Assembly: GCA_031290055.1 (NCBI GenBank)
Contig: JAITOH010000053.1
Span: 1-26,494 of the forward strand
Direction of reading: 5' to 3'
DNA: 26,494 bases
Source of the DNA: Endomicrobium sp.
GTDB taxonomy: Bacteria; Elusimicrobiota; Endomicrobiia; Endomicrobiales; Endomicrobiaceae
A model generated the notes under the pieces. The model was not told where the DNA came from and made no database searches. It saw only the letters and a program-made list of their open reading frames with translations. The translations under genes were made by a program, and so were the position numbers. Below, in pieces: positions 8,644 through 17,299 of this stretch; positions within the stretch are counted from its first letter, which is position 1, and every line of letters starts with the position of its first letter.

Positions 8644-9954
8644 TTAGAACTGCGCACCAAACTCTTTCCTTCTAAGTTGTCTATGATAATTTACAGCAAA
8701 TCTATGCGCTTCGTCTCTTATAGATTGTAATAACATTAAAGCCACCGAGTGCTTGCTTAAAATCAACACTTTTGGTTCATTTTGAAGAAAAATAATTTCA
8801 CTCTTTTTTGCAAGTGAAATTACAGGAACATGTAATCGAAGTTCATCCAATGCACTCACAGCAGCCTTAAGTTGTCCTTTCCCACCGTCAATCAAAATTA
8901 AATCTGGCATTCTTTCATTTTTTCTTAATAATAAAGAGTACCTTCTAAAAACGACTTCTTTTATGCTCGCAAAATCATCTGCACCCATAACAGTTTTAAT
9001 TTTAAATCTTCTATAGTTTTTTTTGTCCATAACACCATTTTGAAATCTTACCATAGAAGCTACAGCATTTGTACCTTGTAAGTTTGAATTATCAAATCCT
9101 TCTATTATTGTTGGTAAGCATTTTAGCCCCAATTCTTTTTTTAATTCGTTTACGCTATTTGCTCTCTGTATAAACTCATTTATTTCATCCTGCTTGATCT
9201 CGCTTATTATTATTCTTTCAGAGATGCTCTGTAACGCATAAAGTCTATCTCGTATTTCTTTTGCTTCTTCAAAGCGTAAATTTTGACTTAAATAAAACAT
9301 TTTTGTTTTCCATTCCCTTTCAAGTTTTTTAAATCTACCACTTAAAAACAACTCAACACCTTTAGTTTTTTTTTTGTAATCTTCCGACATAACATTACCA
9401 AGACATGGAGCCAGGCATATTTCCATATGATGATAAATACAACCCTCAACTTTTTTTTTTATAGGGAGAAAACCTTCCACAAGATTCATCTTACAGTAAC
9501 GAATTTTAAAAAGTTTTACAAGCCATCTAATAAGTTTTTTTATATAAAAAATTTTAGGATAAGGTCCAAAATATAAAGCACCATCTTTAATTTTTTTTCT
9601 TGTAAATACTAAACGTGGAAAAGATTCATTTATTGAAAACTTAATATAGGGATAAGATCTATCATCTTTCCACATAGAATTAAAATATGGCTTAACTTTA
9701 TTTATGAGATATCTTTCAATTATTAAAGCTTCTCTTTCAGAAGTACATAAAATATAATCAATTTTTTGCATAGCTGTTACAATAGTAGCAGCTTTTGAAT
9801 TTATATCAGCTCCAAAGTATGACGATATTCTTTCTTTGAGAACTTTTGATTTACCTATATATATAATATTGCCTGCACCGTCTCGCATAAAATAAACCCC
9901 TGGAAGTTTAGGAATTTGTGCAAGTTTATTACTTTTAATTTTCATGTACTTCAT
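8644..9954 (-). CDS. uvrC: Compact UvrC, excinuclease ABC subunit C lacking linker and HhH domain
   Basis: UvrC makes the two incisions flanking DNA damage after UvrA/UvrB recognition. The N-terminal GIY-YIG nuclease is present (PGVYFMRD..NIIYIGKSK, Y32, R42, E75, N92), followed by a Cys-containing region and a UVR/UvrB-binding helix around 205-240 (LRFEEAKEIRDRLYALQ). The C-terminal RNase H-like nuclease is also present: IEGFDNSNLQG, LILIDGGKGQL and RDEAHRFA supply the expected acidic residues and His. At 436 residues it is far shorter than the usual 550-620. About 100 or more residues normally lying between the UVR helix and the EGFD motif are missing, and the protein stops shortly after YHRQLRRKEF, where the tandem HhH DNA-binding domain normally follows. 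Its ATG overlaps the murJ stop (ATGA). A Cho-type nuclease is excluded because both nuclease domains are present. Two A10 tracts lie inside (9366-9375, 9451-9460). Confidence 0.9.
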   Translation of the reverse strand: MKYMKIKSNKLAQIPKLPGVYFMRDGAGNIIYIGKSKVLKERISSYFGADINSKAATIVTAMQKIDYILCTSEREALIIERYLINKVKPYFNSMWKDDRSYPYIKFSINESFPRLVFTRKKIKDGALYFGPYPKIFYIKKLIRWLVKLFKIRYCKMNLVEGFLPIKKKVEGCIYHHMEICLAPCLGNVMSEDYKKKTKGVELFLSGRFKKLEREWKTKMFYLSQNLRFEEAKEIRDRLYALQSISERIIISEIKQDEINEFIQRANSVNELKKELGLKCLPTIIEGFDNSNLQGTNAVASMVRFQNGVMDKKNYRRFKIKTVMGADDFASIKEVVFRRYSLLLRKNERMPDLILIDGGKGQLKAAVSALDELRLHVPVISLAKKSEIIFLQNEPKVLILSKHSVALMLLQSIRDEAHRFAVNYHRQLRRKEFGAQF

Positions 9955-11489
9955 TTCCTAAATAAAGAATGCATAAGAATTTTTAATTCTTCGGATTTTA
10001 AAATATAAGAAACTACAATAAATGATATTACCCCAGAAATTATCGCAACTGGAACAGAAATAAATAAATTCAGTGAAACTTTACAAATACTCCAAGCCAC
10101 TATACCACTAACAATAGAAGCAAAAAAAGACTTAAAAGTTGAAAATAATATTTTTTTTAAACCAAGTCTACCTATACGTAATTTAAGACACAAAATAAGC
10201 AACAAAAAATTAAAATAGGATGATACTGCTGTTGCAAAAGCAAGACCTCCTATCCCCATAGGTCGCACTAAAAGAATGCATAGAATAATGTGAAGAATCA
10301 TAGATAATACTGCTATCTTAACAGGAGTCTTTGCATCTTGAAATGAATAAAATGCATTTGCAAAAATTTTTGCAAATGCATAAGCAGGAAGTCCTAAAGA
10401 ATAGTAAAATAAAACATTATTCGTCATAAGCGATGCTAAAGAATTGAATTTACCATATTCAAACAAAAGTCTAACTATAGGTAGTCCTATAACCATAAGT
10501 CCTATAGCTGAAGGAAACAAAGTAAAAACTGTAAATCTAATAGAATAATTAAAAAAACTTTTAAGTGCTACCATATCTTTTTTTGCATACGCTTTTGACA
10601 TAGCAGGCAACGAAACAGATGCAAAGGCAAGTCCAAAAATTGCTAACGGCATTTGCATAAGTCTATTAGCATAATAAAGTGCTGTTACAGAACCACTTCC
10701 TAAAAAAGACGCGTATCTACTATCAACAACAACATTTATCTGATCTACAGATAAACCTATTATTGATGGCACCATAAGAAGTGCTATTTTTTTTATTCCT
10801 GGATGTCTCAAGTCAATGTTGAATCTTAAACACCAACCTAAATTCTTAAGTTTTAAATATTGTATAAAAAAATGAAGTACTCCACCCACTACAATACTTA
10901 TTGCAAGCCCTTTAATTTGATCGTTTTGTAAAAATATAAATGGAACAACTACAAGCATATAGAAAATTTCTGAAAAATTTGACACTGTTGGAGCTATGGC
11001 AGGAATAAAAAACGAACGTAAAACATTCAATACTGCAAGTAAAAAAGTTGCCAACCCTATAAAAATAACAAAGGGGAACATTAATTTTGTAAGTTCTATA
11101 GTAAGTTTTATTTTCTCTGAATTATTTGAAAACCCACTTGCAATTATTTTTACAAGATCCGTCGCAAAAAACATTCCCAAAATATATGCCACAATAAGCA
11201 TAAACAGAAAAATCGTAAAAACTGTGTTCAAAAAACTTTGTGTCTCAATTCTATTTTTTGTACTTATGTATTCGCTAAATACTGGCACAAGTGCCGAAGT
11301 AAATGAGCCCTCCCCAAACATACGCCTAAACAAATTAGGAATTCGGGAAGCTAAGTAAAAAGTATCGGCTACTGACCCAGCACCAAATATACTTGCAACA
11401 AGTAGATCTCTTATGTATCCAAAAATCCTTGAAAGTGTAGTTCCAAAAATTACTCTACCTACATGTTTTACCAATATTTTATTATTCAT
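9951..11489 (-). CDS. murJ: Lipid II flippase MurJ
   Basis: A 512-residue polytopic membrane protein, with about 14 hydrophobic segments by inspection, of the MOP exporter superfamily. The N-terminal block is diagnostic: TTLSRIFGYIRDLLVASIFG, then ADTFYLASRIPN and LFRRMFGEGSFTSALVPVF (residues about 17-70), with Arg residues lining the cavity. MurJ flips the peptidoglycan precursor lipid II across the inner membrane. Length is normal. AAGGGAAG lies immediately upstream of the ATG. The last four bases overlap the uvrC start (ATGA), so the two genes are probably translated together despite unrelated roles. Confidence 0.94.
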   Translation of the reverse strand: MNNKILVKHVGRVIFGTTLSRIFGYIRDLLVASIFGAGSVADTFYLASRIPNLFRRMFGEGSFTSALVPVFSEYISTKNRIETQSFLNTVFTIFLFMLIVAYILGMFFATDLVKIIASGFSNNSEKIKLTIELTKLMFPFVIFIGLATFLLAVLNVLRSFFIPAIAPTVSNFSEIFYMLVVVPFIFLQNDQIKGLAISIVVGGVLHFFIQYLKLKNLGWCLRFNIDLRHPGIKKIALLMVPSIIGLSVDQINVVVDSRYASFLGSGSVTALYYANRLMQMPLAIFGLAFASVSLPAMSKAYAKKDMVALKSFFNYSIRFTVFTLFPSAIGLMVIGLPIVRLLFEYGKFNSLASLMTNNVLFYYSLGLPAYAFAKIFANAFYSFQDAKTPVKIAVLSMILHIILCILLVRPMGIGGLAFATAVSSYFNFLLLILCLKLRIGRLGLKKILFSTFKSFFASIVSGIVAWSICKVSLNLFISVPVAIISGVISFIVVSYILKSEELKILMHSLFRK

Positions 11490-11545
11490 CTTCCCTTACT
11501 GAGCTCACAAATTAAATTTTAACACATAAAATACTCATTTTGATA

Positions 11546-12448
11546 TCACAAAAAAGAATAATTTGTGTGCTCCCGTATTAGCTTAATATTCGATTGCGAC
11601 CTAAACCAAGTATTTTGTCGTTTTGCATAATGTCTGGTATCTTTTGAAAATTCTGCAATTAGATTGCTTTTAGAAATTTTATTTTCAATGTAATTTATTA
11701 CATGTCTGTACCCTATGCTACTGAAAACCGGGCAATTCTTATCAAAACCCAAGTCTAAAGCTTTTCTAGTTTCTTCAATCATCCCATTTTCTATCATATA
11801 CCTACATTTCTCATTAATTCTATCGTATAAAATTTTATTCTCAACTGATATACTATAATGTTTAAATCTATATCTTGGATATTTGGAACTAAAAATTTCT
11901 TGCATGGTTTTACCAGAAAGAATATTTACTTCAAGAGCTCTAAGCAATCTTTGCGGGTTTTTCTTATTTTTATCAGCCGCTACTGGATCCAATTTTAAAA
12001 GTTTGTCATAAAGTTCATATTGGGATTTTGTTCTCAATTTTTTTCTTAAACTCTCATTCGCTTTAGGCATTTCGTCAAGACCATAAAGCAGAGCATTAAT
12101 ATACAAACCAGTACCACCTACTATAACTGGGATCTTCCCTGATTTAAAAATTTTTAAAATTTTTAAATCAGCATCTTTAACAAAATTCCCAGCACTATAA
12201 TTTTGATTTGGATTTATAATGTCAGTTAAATATTGTAAAACTCCATCAATTTTACGGACTCCATCGCGTAAAAAAACTCCATCTTTATTCGTACCAACAT
12301 CTAAATACTTGTAAATTTGTCTTGAATCACAAGAAATTATTTCACCTTTTGCCCGCTTACAAAACTCAACAGCTTTCTTTGTCTTTCCACTTGATGTAGG
12401 TCCTGAAATAACAACAATGTTCATTTTTTCTCTTATTTTATCATTCAT
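11546..12448 (-). CDS. miaA: tRNA dimethylallyltransferase MiaA
   Basis: A 300-residue enzyme adding a dimethylallyl group to N6 of A37 in tRNAs reading UNN codons. P-loop GPTSSGKT lies at 16-23, the substrate motif SCDSRQIYKYLDVGT follows, then GGTGLYINALLYG and the C-terminal RHYAKRQNTWFR typical of MiaA. I start it at ATG 12448 because GAAAGG lies 10 bases upstream; a TTG six codons earlier (12466) would overlap that site. It follows mutL by 36 bases, and the mutL-miaA order is common in bacteria. Its product is the substrate of MiaB encoded at 18559-17300. Confidence 0.95.
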   Translation of the reverse strand: MNDKIREKMNIVVISGPTSSGKTKKAVEFCKRAKGEIISCDSRQIYKYLDVGTNKDGVFLRDGVRKIDGVLQYLTDIINPNQNYSAGNFVKDADLKILKIFKSGKIPVIVGGTGLYINALLYGLDEMPKANESLRKKLRTKSQYELYDKLLKLDPVAADKNKKNPQRLLRALEVNILSGKTMQEIFSSKYPRYRFKHYSISVENKILYDRINEKCRYMIENGMIEETRKALDLGFDKNCPVFSSIGYRHVINYIENKISKSNLIAEFSKDTRHYAKRQNTWFRSQSNIKLIREHTNYSFL

Positions 12449-12484
12449 TATTTTATTACCTTTCAAGAAAAACTAAAAATAAAT

Positions 12485-14266
12485 CTATTTTCTTTTGAAA
12501 AATTTTTCAAGTTCTTTTAAGGAAATCCTATAAACTGTTGGTCTACCATGTGGACATGTAAAAGGATACTCACATTTAAATAAATCATTTAAAAGTTTTT
12601 TTGCTTCAATAGACAAAATCTTATCACCTGCCTTTATGCTTGCATGGCACGCTGAACGAATAATTTTATCTTTCCTTTGATATATTTCTATATTTTTATC
12701 TTCCTCAATATCTGATATTATTGTTTTAACTATTTCCTTTATTGATACACAACCAAGCAGTGCAGGATAAGCTGAAATTCTAAAAGAATTGCCTCCAAAC
12801 TCTTCTATATTTATTCCTATTTCGTTGAAAATATTTATATTTGCTTTTAAAAGCTCAAAAGTACTTTTGGGTAGACTAAAAATTTCAGGAATAAGCAAAT
12901 CTTGCACTTTTATGATTTGATTGTTCAGTTCTAAAAGATACAATTCATATTTTACTCTTTCCGCAGCGGCATGTTGATCGAAAATATACAAATAATTATA
13001 GTTTTCTACAATAATATACGTCCAAAAAACTTGGCCTAGAATTCTTATATTACTGCAAAAACCTTCATGATCAAATTCTTTCTGTTTTGCAAAATCACTT
13101 GTAGAATTATTTATATATTGTTTTGGGAAATTATACTCATAATCACAATTTGATTTAGCTTTCTCTTTAATAAAAGTAGTAGGATATGGTAGAATTTCAT
13201 CATAATTTTCCACCACATTTTTAAAATTATAGTTGGACATGTTGTTATGTAGCAAATTAATGGGTATTTGTGAAGGAATGTGCAATATAAGATCATTTTT
13301 TAATGCCCTAAAAAGTAGGTTATACACACCATTTTCATCTGCAAATTTTATTTCTCTCTTAGTTGGATGAATATTTACATCAATTTCTGATGGAGCGATA
13401 ATAATATAAATTAAGATTCCTGGATGTCTATCGAATAGAGTGGAACTTTTATAGGCTTTGTAAATGCAATGTGTAAGGCATTTAGGATAATTTACAGATC
13501 TAGAATTAACAAAAAGATATTGATATTTTCTACTAGATAATGAATCATTCCTTCCAGTAAAATAAATATCTAAAGAAATTCTAGAATGTTCAACCTTTAT
13601 ATTTCTAAGATTTCTTGCAAAGTTTTCTCCTAAGACATCAGAGATTCTTTCCTTTTTTTTATCTGTTTTCAAAGTTGAAAAAATACTTTTGTTTTCAGAA
13701 AATATTTTAAAAGTTGTTTCTTGATTTGCAAGAGATATTTCTTCAATGGAACTTATAATTTTTGAACGCTCTATATAATTGCTCTTCAAAAATTTTTGCC
13801 TTGCTGGAGTATTAAAAAATAGGTTTTTAACTTCTATAATTGTTCCTTCGGCACCTGACCAAGGAACAATCTCAATATCTTTATTACCGTAAATTGAAAG
13901 TTTCCAGCCAAAATCTTCTATCCTTGTCTTTGTTTTCATTTTAAAATTTGAAACATTTGCTATAGAAGCAAGCGCCTCTCCTCTAAAACCTAGGGAACTA
14001 ACATGAGATAAATCATCAAAATTTTTTATTTTACTTGTGCTGTGCCTCAATATGGAAAGTTCAAGATCCTTTTTATCCATACCAAATCCATTATCAGAAA
14101 CTCTTATGAGCTTTTTGCCGGATTTTTCTATTTCAACTGTTATAGAAGATGCATTAGCATCCAAAGAGTTTTCTACAAGCTCTTTAACAACATTTAGCGG
14201 ACGTTCTACAACTTCACCAGCAGCTATTCTATTTATCGTTTCCTGAGACAAAATATTTATAGGCAT
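12485..14266 (-). CDS. mutL: DNA mismatch repair protein MutL with endonuclease motif
   Basis: A 593-residue MutL. The GHKL ATPase domain shows ELVENSLDA (E29, N33), DNGFGM (58-63) and GFRGEAL (93-99); the middle domain includes VNIHPTKREIKF (297-308). The C-terminal domain has the metal-dependent nicking motif DQHAAAERVKYE (D430, H432, E436, E441) plus ACHAS and CPHGRP, so this MutL should nick DNA itself, as in bacteria without MutH. The start is ATG 14266, with an AGAGAG-type purine tract 5 bases upstream, rather than the GTG at 14272. It lies 116 bases after the end of the mutS tail. All catalytic residues appear intact, in contrast to the damaged 3' end of mutS next door. Confidence 0.96.
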   Translation of the reverse strand: MPINILSQETINRIAAGEVVERPLNVVKELVENSLDANASSITVEIEKSGKKLIRVSDNGFGMDKKDLELSILRHSTSKIKNFDDLSHVSSLGFRGEALASIANVSNFKMKTKTRIEDFGWKLSIYGNKDIEIVPWSGAEGTIIEVKNLFFNTPARQKFLKSNYIERSKIISSIEEISLANQETTFKIFSENKSIFSTLKTDKKKERISDVLGENFARNLRNIKVEHSRISLDIYFTGRNDSLSSRKYQYLFVNSRSVNYPKCLTHCIYKAYKSSTLFDRHPGILIYIIIAPSEIDVNIHPTKREIKFADENGVYNLLFRALKNDLILHIPSQIPINLLHNNMSNYNFKNVVENYDEILPYPTTFIKEKAKSNCDYEYNFPKQYINNSTSDFAKQKEFDHEGFCSNIRILGQVFWTYIIVENYNYLYIFDQHAAAERVKYELYLLELNNQIIKVQDLLIPEIFSLPKSTFELLKANINIFNEIGINIEEFGGNSFRISAYPALLGCVSIKEIVKTIISDIEEDKNIEIYQRKDKIIRSACHASIKAGDKILSIEAKKLLNDLFKCEYPFTCPHGRPTVYRISLKELEKFFKRK

Positions 14267-14382
14267 ACACACTCTCTCTTCATTTCCTAATTATCTTCTT
14301 TCTTTTTATAAAATTTATAAGACGACGAACCTTAATTAACTTAAGTAGTATAATTTAAAAAATATAAAACTTGATTCAACTA

Positions 14383-14517
14383 TCAGTAATTCTTCTTCCA
14401 GTTTCTCAATATGTTTAATGCTTCTATAGGAGTCAGAATACTTAAATTAATACTTTTTAATTCTATTAAAATCTGCGATTCTCTTTTACAAAAAGTCACA
14501 ATTACAAGCGTTTTCAT
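14383..14517 (-). pseudogene. mutS: MutS C-terminal tail, displaced to the -1 frame
   Basis: A 44-codon open frame from ATG 14517 to a TGA at 14385-14383. Its second half (IELKSINLS, then LTPIEALNILRNWKK) is the conserved helical C-terminus of MutS, normally continuous with the ATPase domain and involved in oligomerisation. It is out of frame with the upstream mutS frame, which stops at TGA 14516-14514. The junction is an A7 run (plus-strand T's 14520-14526) read TTA AAA AAA GTA TGA. Re-reading one base there gives AAA AAA AGT ATG and a continuous protein of about 862 residues, the normal MutS size. The stop and this ATG also overlap as ATGA, so separate translation by re-initiation is an alternative. 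Confidence 0.8.
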
Positions 14518-16970
14518 ACTTTTTTTAATTCAGTAGATTTTGTCTCTAAATTAGTTAAAATTCTATATGCTCTATCTATAATTTGACTAGGTATTCCTGC
14601 AATTTTTGCAACATGTATCCCATAGGACTTCTCAGCACTACCCTTGACTATTTTATGTAAAAATAGAACTTCCCCATTCCATTCTTTAACATTGACATTA
14701 TAATTTACTACTCCTTTAAGCGTTTTGGATAGGTTTGTAAGTTCAAAGTAATGTGTTGCAAAAAGCACTTTTGCTCCTGTATTATCAGCATTTACTCTAG
14801 TGGTATCATTTGCTAAAAATTCAATTATGGCCCAAGCAATTGACATTCCATCGTAGGTTGACGTCCCCCTACCAACCTCATCAAAAATAATAAGACTTCT
14901 TTTGGTGTATTGATTCAAAATATTAGCAGTTTCGATCATTTCAACCATAAAAGTTGATTCTCCACCAGCAAGATTATCCCCTGACCCAATTCTTGTAAAT
15001 ATTCTATCAATAAGTCCCACTTCTGCACTAGAAGCAGGAACAAAAGATCCAATTTGTGCCATTATTATAATAAGTGCAATTTGCCTTAGATAGGTAGATT
15101 TCCCAGACATATTAGGTCCTGTAAGTATCATTATTTTTGAGCTTTCACAAAATACAACATCATTTGCTGTAAATTCCCCATTTTTTAATATTCTTTCTAC
15201 AACAGGATGTCTACCACCTTTAATAGAAAACCCTCTATCATTTGAAACTTTTGGACAAACATAATTATACTCCATAGCGTTTACAGCAAAGCTACAAAAA
15301 ATATCAATTTCTGAAACAATTTGAGCCGTATTTAAGATGTCATAAGCGAAAAAAGATATTTCTTGTCTCAAAGCGTTAAAAATTTCAGTCTCTAGTCTTA
15401 AAATTTTTTCTTGTGAAGATAGCAGTCTTTCCTCAAAAATTTTTAACTCTTCAGTTATAAATCTCTCACCATTTACAATAGTTTGTTTGCGCAAGTAGTG
15501 TCTTGGTACCCGTGCAACATTTGATTTGCTAATTTCTATATAATATCCAAACACTGAAGTGTACCCTATTTTAAGATTACTTATTCCAGATGCAAGCCTT
15601 TCTTTAATTTCTATGTTAGATATGTAATTTTTTGTATCAGTTGATATCTTTCTTAAATTGTCAAGTTCAAGATTAATATTATTTTTAATTACGTTCCCAT
15701 CTTTTAAAGATATTGGAACTTCGTCACATAAGTAAAGTGCGATTTTATCAATAACTTGAATATTTTCAGGGATGTCAATATTCAAACCATTCATAGATTT
15801 TATAATTTTTGAAATGTCACTTATTGTGTTTAAGGAATTTTTTAAAGCCACTAAATCTTTAGGAGTAGCAGTACTGGAATAAACTCTTGCAACTATTCTT
15901 TCTAAGTCTGAAATACTTTTTAGTTTCTCGAGAATTTTTTTTCTTATATTAGAATTTTTTAAAAAAAACCTTACAAAATTTTGACGTTTTTCAATCTTAG
16001 AAACATCTAAAAGTGGCTTTATGACCCACTGTCGCATAGTTCTTGCACCCATAGGTGTTTTTGTAGAATCTAAAATAAAAAGCAATGAATTTTCTAGTTT
16101 ACAACTTGTCAAGGAATTAATAAGTTCCAGATTCCTTATTGTAACAGCATCTAAATACATAAAATCTGAACTTTTTATATATTTTATATTTGAAAAAATA
16201 TTAATACTTCGCGGTTGCATTTCCTTTATGTAAGAAAGTAGTGCTCCACAAGCACAAACTATTTCTTTTTTATCGAGACCATTTTTTTTTATACAATCAC
16301 AATCGATAAGTTCAGAAATTGTTTTTTTAGCATTATGAAAATTAAAAAAAGAAATATCTACACTAGAAATTAGGGATTTAATTGTAGATTTTAAACCTAA
16401 AATTCTTTTATCTTGCATATTAACAACAGGTATAATAAGTTCACTGGGGTTATACTTCATTACTTCATTTTCAATAAATTTTAACGTTGTTTCTGAAGTA
16501 AAAAAATCTCCAGTTGATATATCAGCCATAGCATAATAAGCGACTGACATATCGGATTCACTAAAAACAATTGACATCAAAAAATTATTTTTCTTAGACT
16601 CTAAGAGATCATAATCCAAAAGTGTGCCAGGGGTTATGACTCTTGTGACTCCACGTTTTACAATACTCTTCTTCAACACTGCTGATTCTTCAAGTTGTTC
16701 GCAAACAGCAACTTTCAACCCTTTACTTATAATTTTTTTAATATACGAATTTACTGAATGATAGGGAACTCCACACATTGGTACTCCTGATCTTTGCGTA
16801 AGCACGACTTCAAGAATGGGTGAGACTTTTATTGCATCTTCAGCAAACAGTTCATAAAAATCCCCTAAACGGAAAAGAAGCACTGCCTCAGGATATTTAG
16901 ATTTAATATCCCAATACTGCTTCATTAAAGGTGTTAACCTTTCAGTATTCTCTTTAAAGTTTTTACTCAT
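14514..16970 (-). CDS. mutS: DNA mismatch repair ATPase MutS (frame broken near 3' end)
   Basis: 818 residues in the zero frame. The N-terminal mismatch-reading motif GDFYE is present (F38, E40), then the connector, lever and clamp regions, and the ABC-type ATPase: Walker A TGPNMSGKST, Walker B LIIFDEVGRGTSTYDG and ATHYFEL. MutS binds mispairs and small loops and recruits MutL. The frame ends at STELKKV, about 44 residues short of the family norm, and the missing segment is encoded at once in the -1 frame (14517-14383). A7 slippage on the ribosome or in transcription would restore full length. I start it at ATG 16970; the GTG at 16985 is in frame but has no better ribosome binding site. A weak GAAG lies upstream of the ATG. 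Confidence 0.93.
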   Translation of the reverse strand: MSKNFKENTERLTPLMKQYWDIKSKYPEAVLLFRLGDFYELFAEDAIKVSPILEVVLTQRSGVPMCGVPYHSVNSYIKKIISKGLKVAVCEQLEESAVLKKSIVKRGVTRVITPGTLLDYDLLESKKNNFLMSIVFSESDMSVAYYAMADISTGDFFTSETTLKFIENEVMKYNPSELIIPVVNMQDKRILGLKSTIKSLISSVDISFFNFHNAKKTISELIDCDCIKKNGLDKKEIVCACGALLSYIKEMQPRSINIFSNIKYIKSSDFMYLDAVTIRNLELINSLTSCKLENSLLFILDSTKTPMGARTMRQWVIKPLLDVSKIEKRQNFVRFFLKNSNIRKKILEKLKSISDLERIVARVYSSTATPKDLVALKNSLNTISDISKIIKSMNGLNIDIPENIQVIDKIALYLCDEVPISLKDGNVIKNNINLELDNLRKISTDTKNYISNIEIKERLASGISNLKIGYTSVFGYYIEISKSNVARVPRHYLRKQTIVNGERFITEELKIFEERLLSSQEKILRLETEIFNALRQEISFFAYDILNTAQIVSEIDIFCSFAVNAMEYNYVCPKVSNDRGFSIKGGRHPVVERILKNGEFTANDVVFCESSKIMILTGPNMSGKSTYLRQIALIIIMAQIGSFVPASSAEVGLIDRIFTRIGSGDNLAGGESTFMVEMIETANILNQYTKRSLIIFDEVGRGTSTYDGMSIAWAIIEFLANDTTRVNADNTGAKVLFATHYFELTNLSKTLKGVVNYNVNVKEWNGEVLFLHKIVKGSAEKSYGIHVAKIAGIPSQIIDRAYRILTNLETKSTELKKV

Positions 16971-17299
16971 TTTTATATACTTCACAATTTCTATAATTAA
17001 AACACCTAGAAGGGTCCAACAACATTTTAGTTTTGATTAAAAATTTTTCAATATTTAATTTTGCACAAATTTTATACTTGCACGTACAAAAATTTATGCA
17101 CTAAAACATAATCCTGAAATTTTAACAACACTTTGAGGATTTTTACAAAATAAAATCTAAAAACACTTTTGAGCTAATGGTATAACTTATAAATTCAATA
17201 CTTTTTCATAATAAACTATTTGAAAAAATTTTAAAATACGAAACACCCAGATAATCTATGACTGTATCTTCATAAAATGTAATCAGATTTAATCTATTT
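16971..17299. other. Intergenic gap, miaB to mutS, no gene seen
   Basis: 329 bases that are very AT-rich, with stops in every frame; the open stretches are short and match nothing I recognise. A short palindrome (17285-17295, AGATT/AATCT) lies just past the miaB stop but has no following T-run on the minus strand, so I do not call it a terminator. A weak promoter-like pair for mutS is listed separately. This is probably the boundary between two transcription units. Confidence 0.6.
16991..17019 (-). promoter_or_regulatory. Possible sigma-70-type promoter for mutS
   Basis: On the minus strand, TTGGAC (17019-17014) is followed after 17 bases by TTATAG (16996-16991). It lies about 20 bases upstream of the mutS ATG at 16970. 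Spacing is ideal but the -10 is imperfect, and such pairs occur by chance in AT-rich DNA. Position at the head of the mutS-mutL-miaA-murJ-uvrC run is the main support. Confidence 0.3.
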
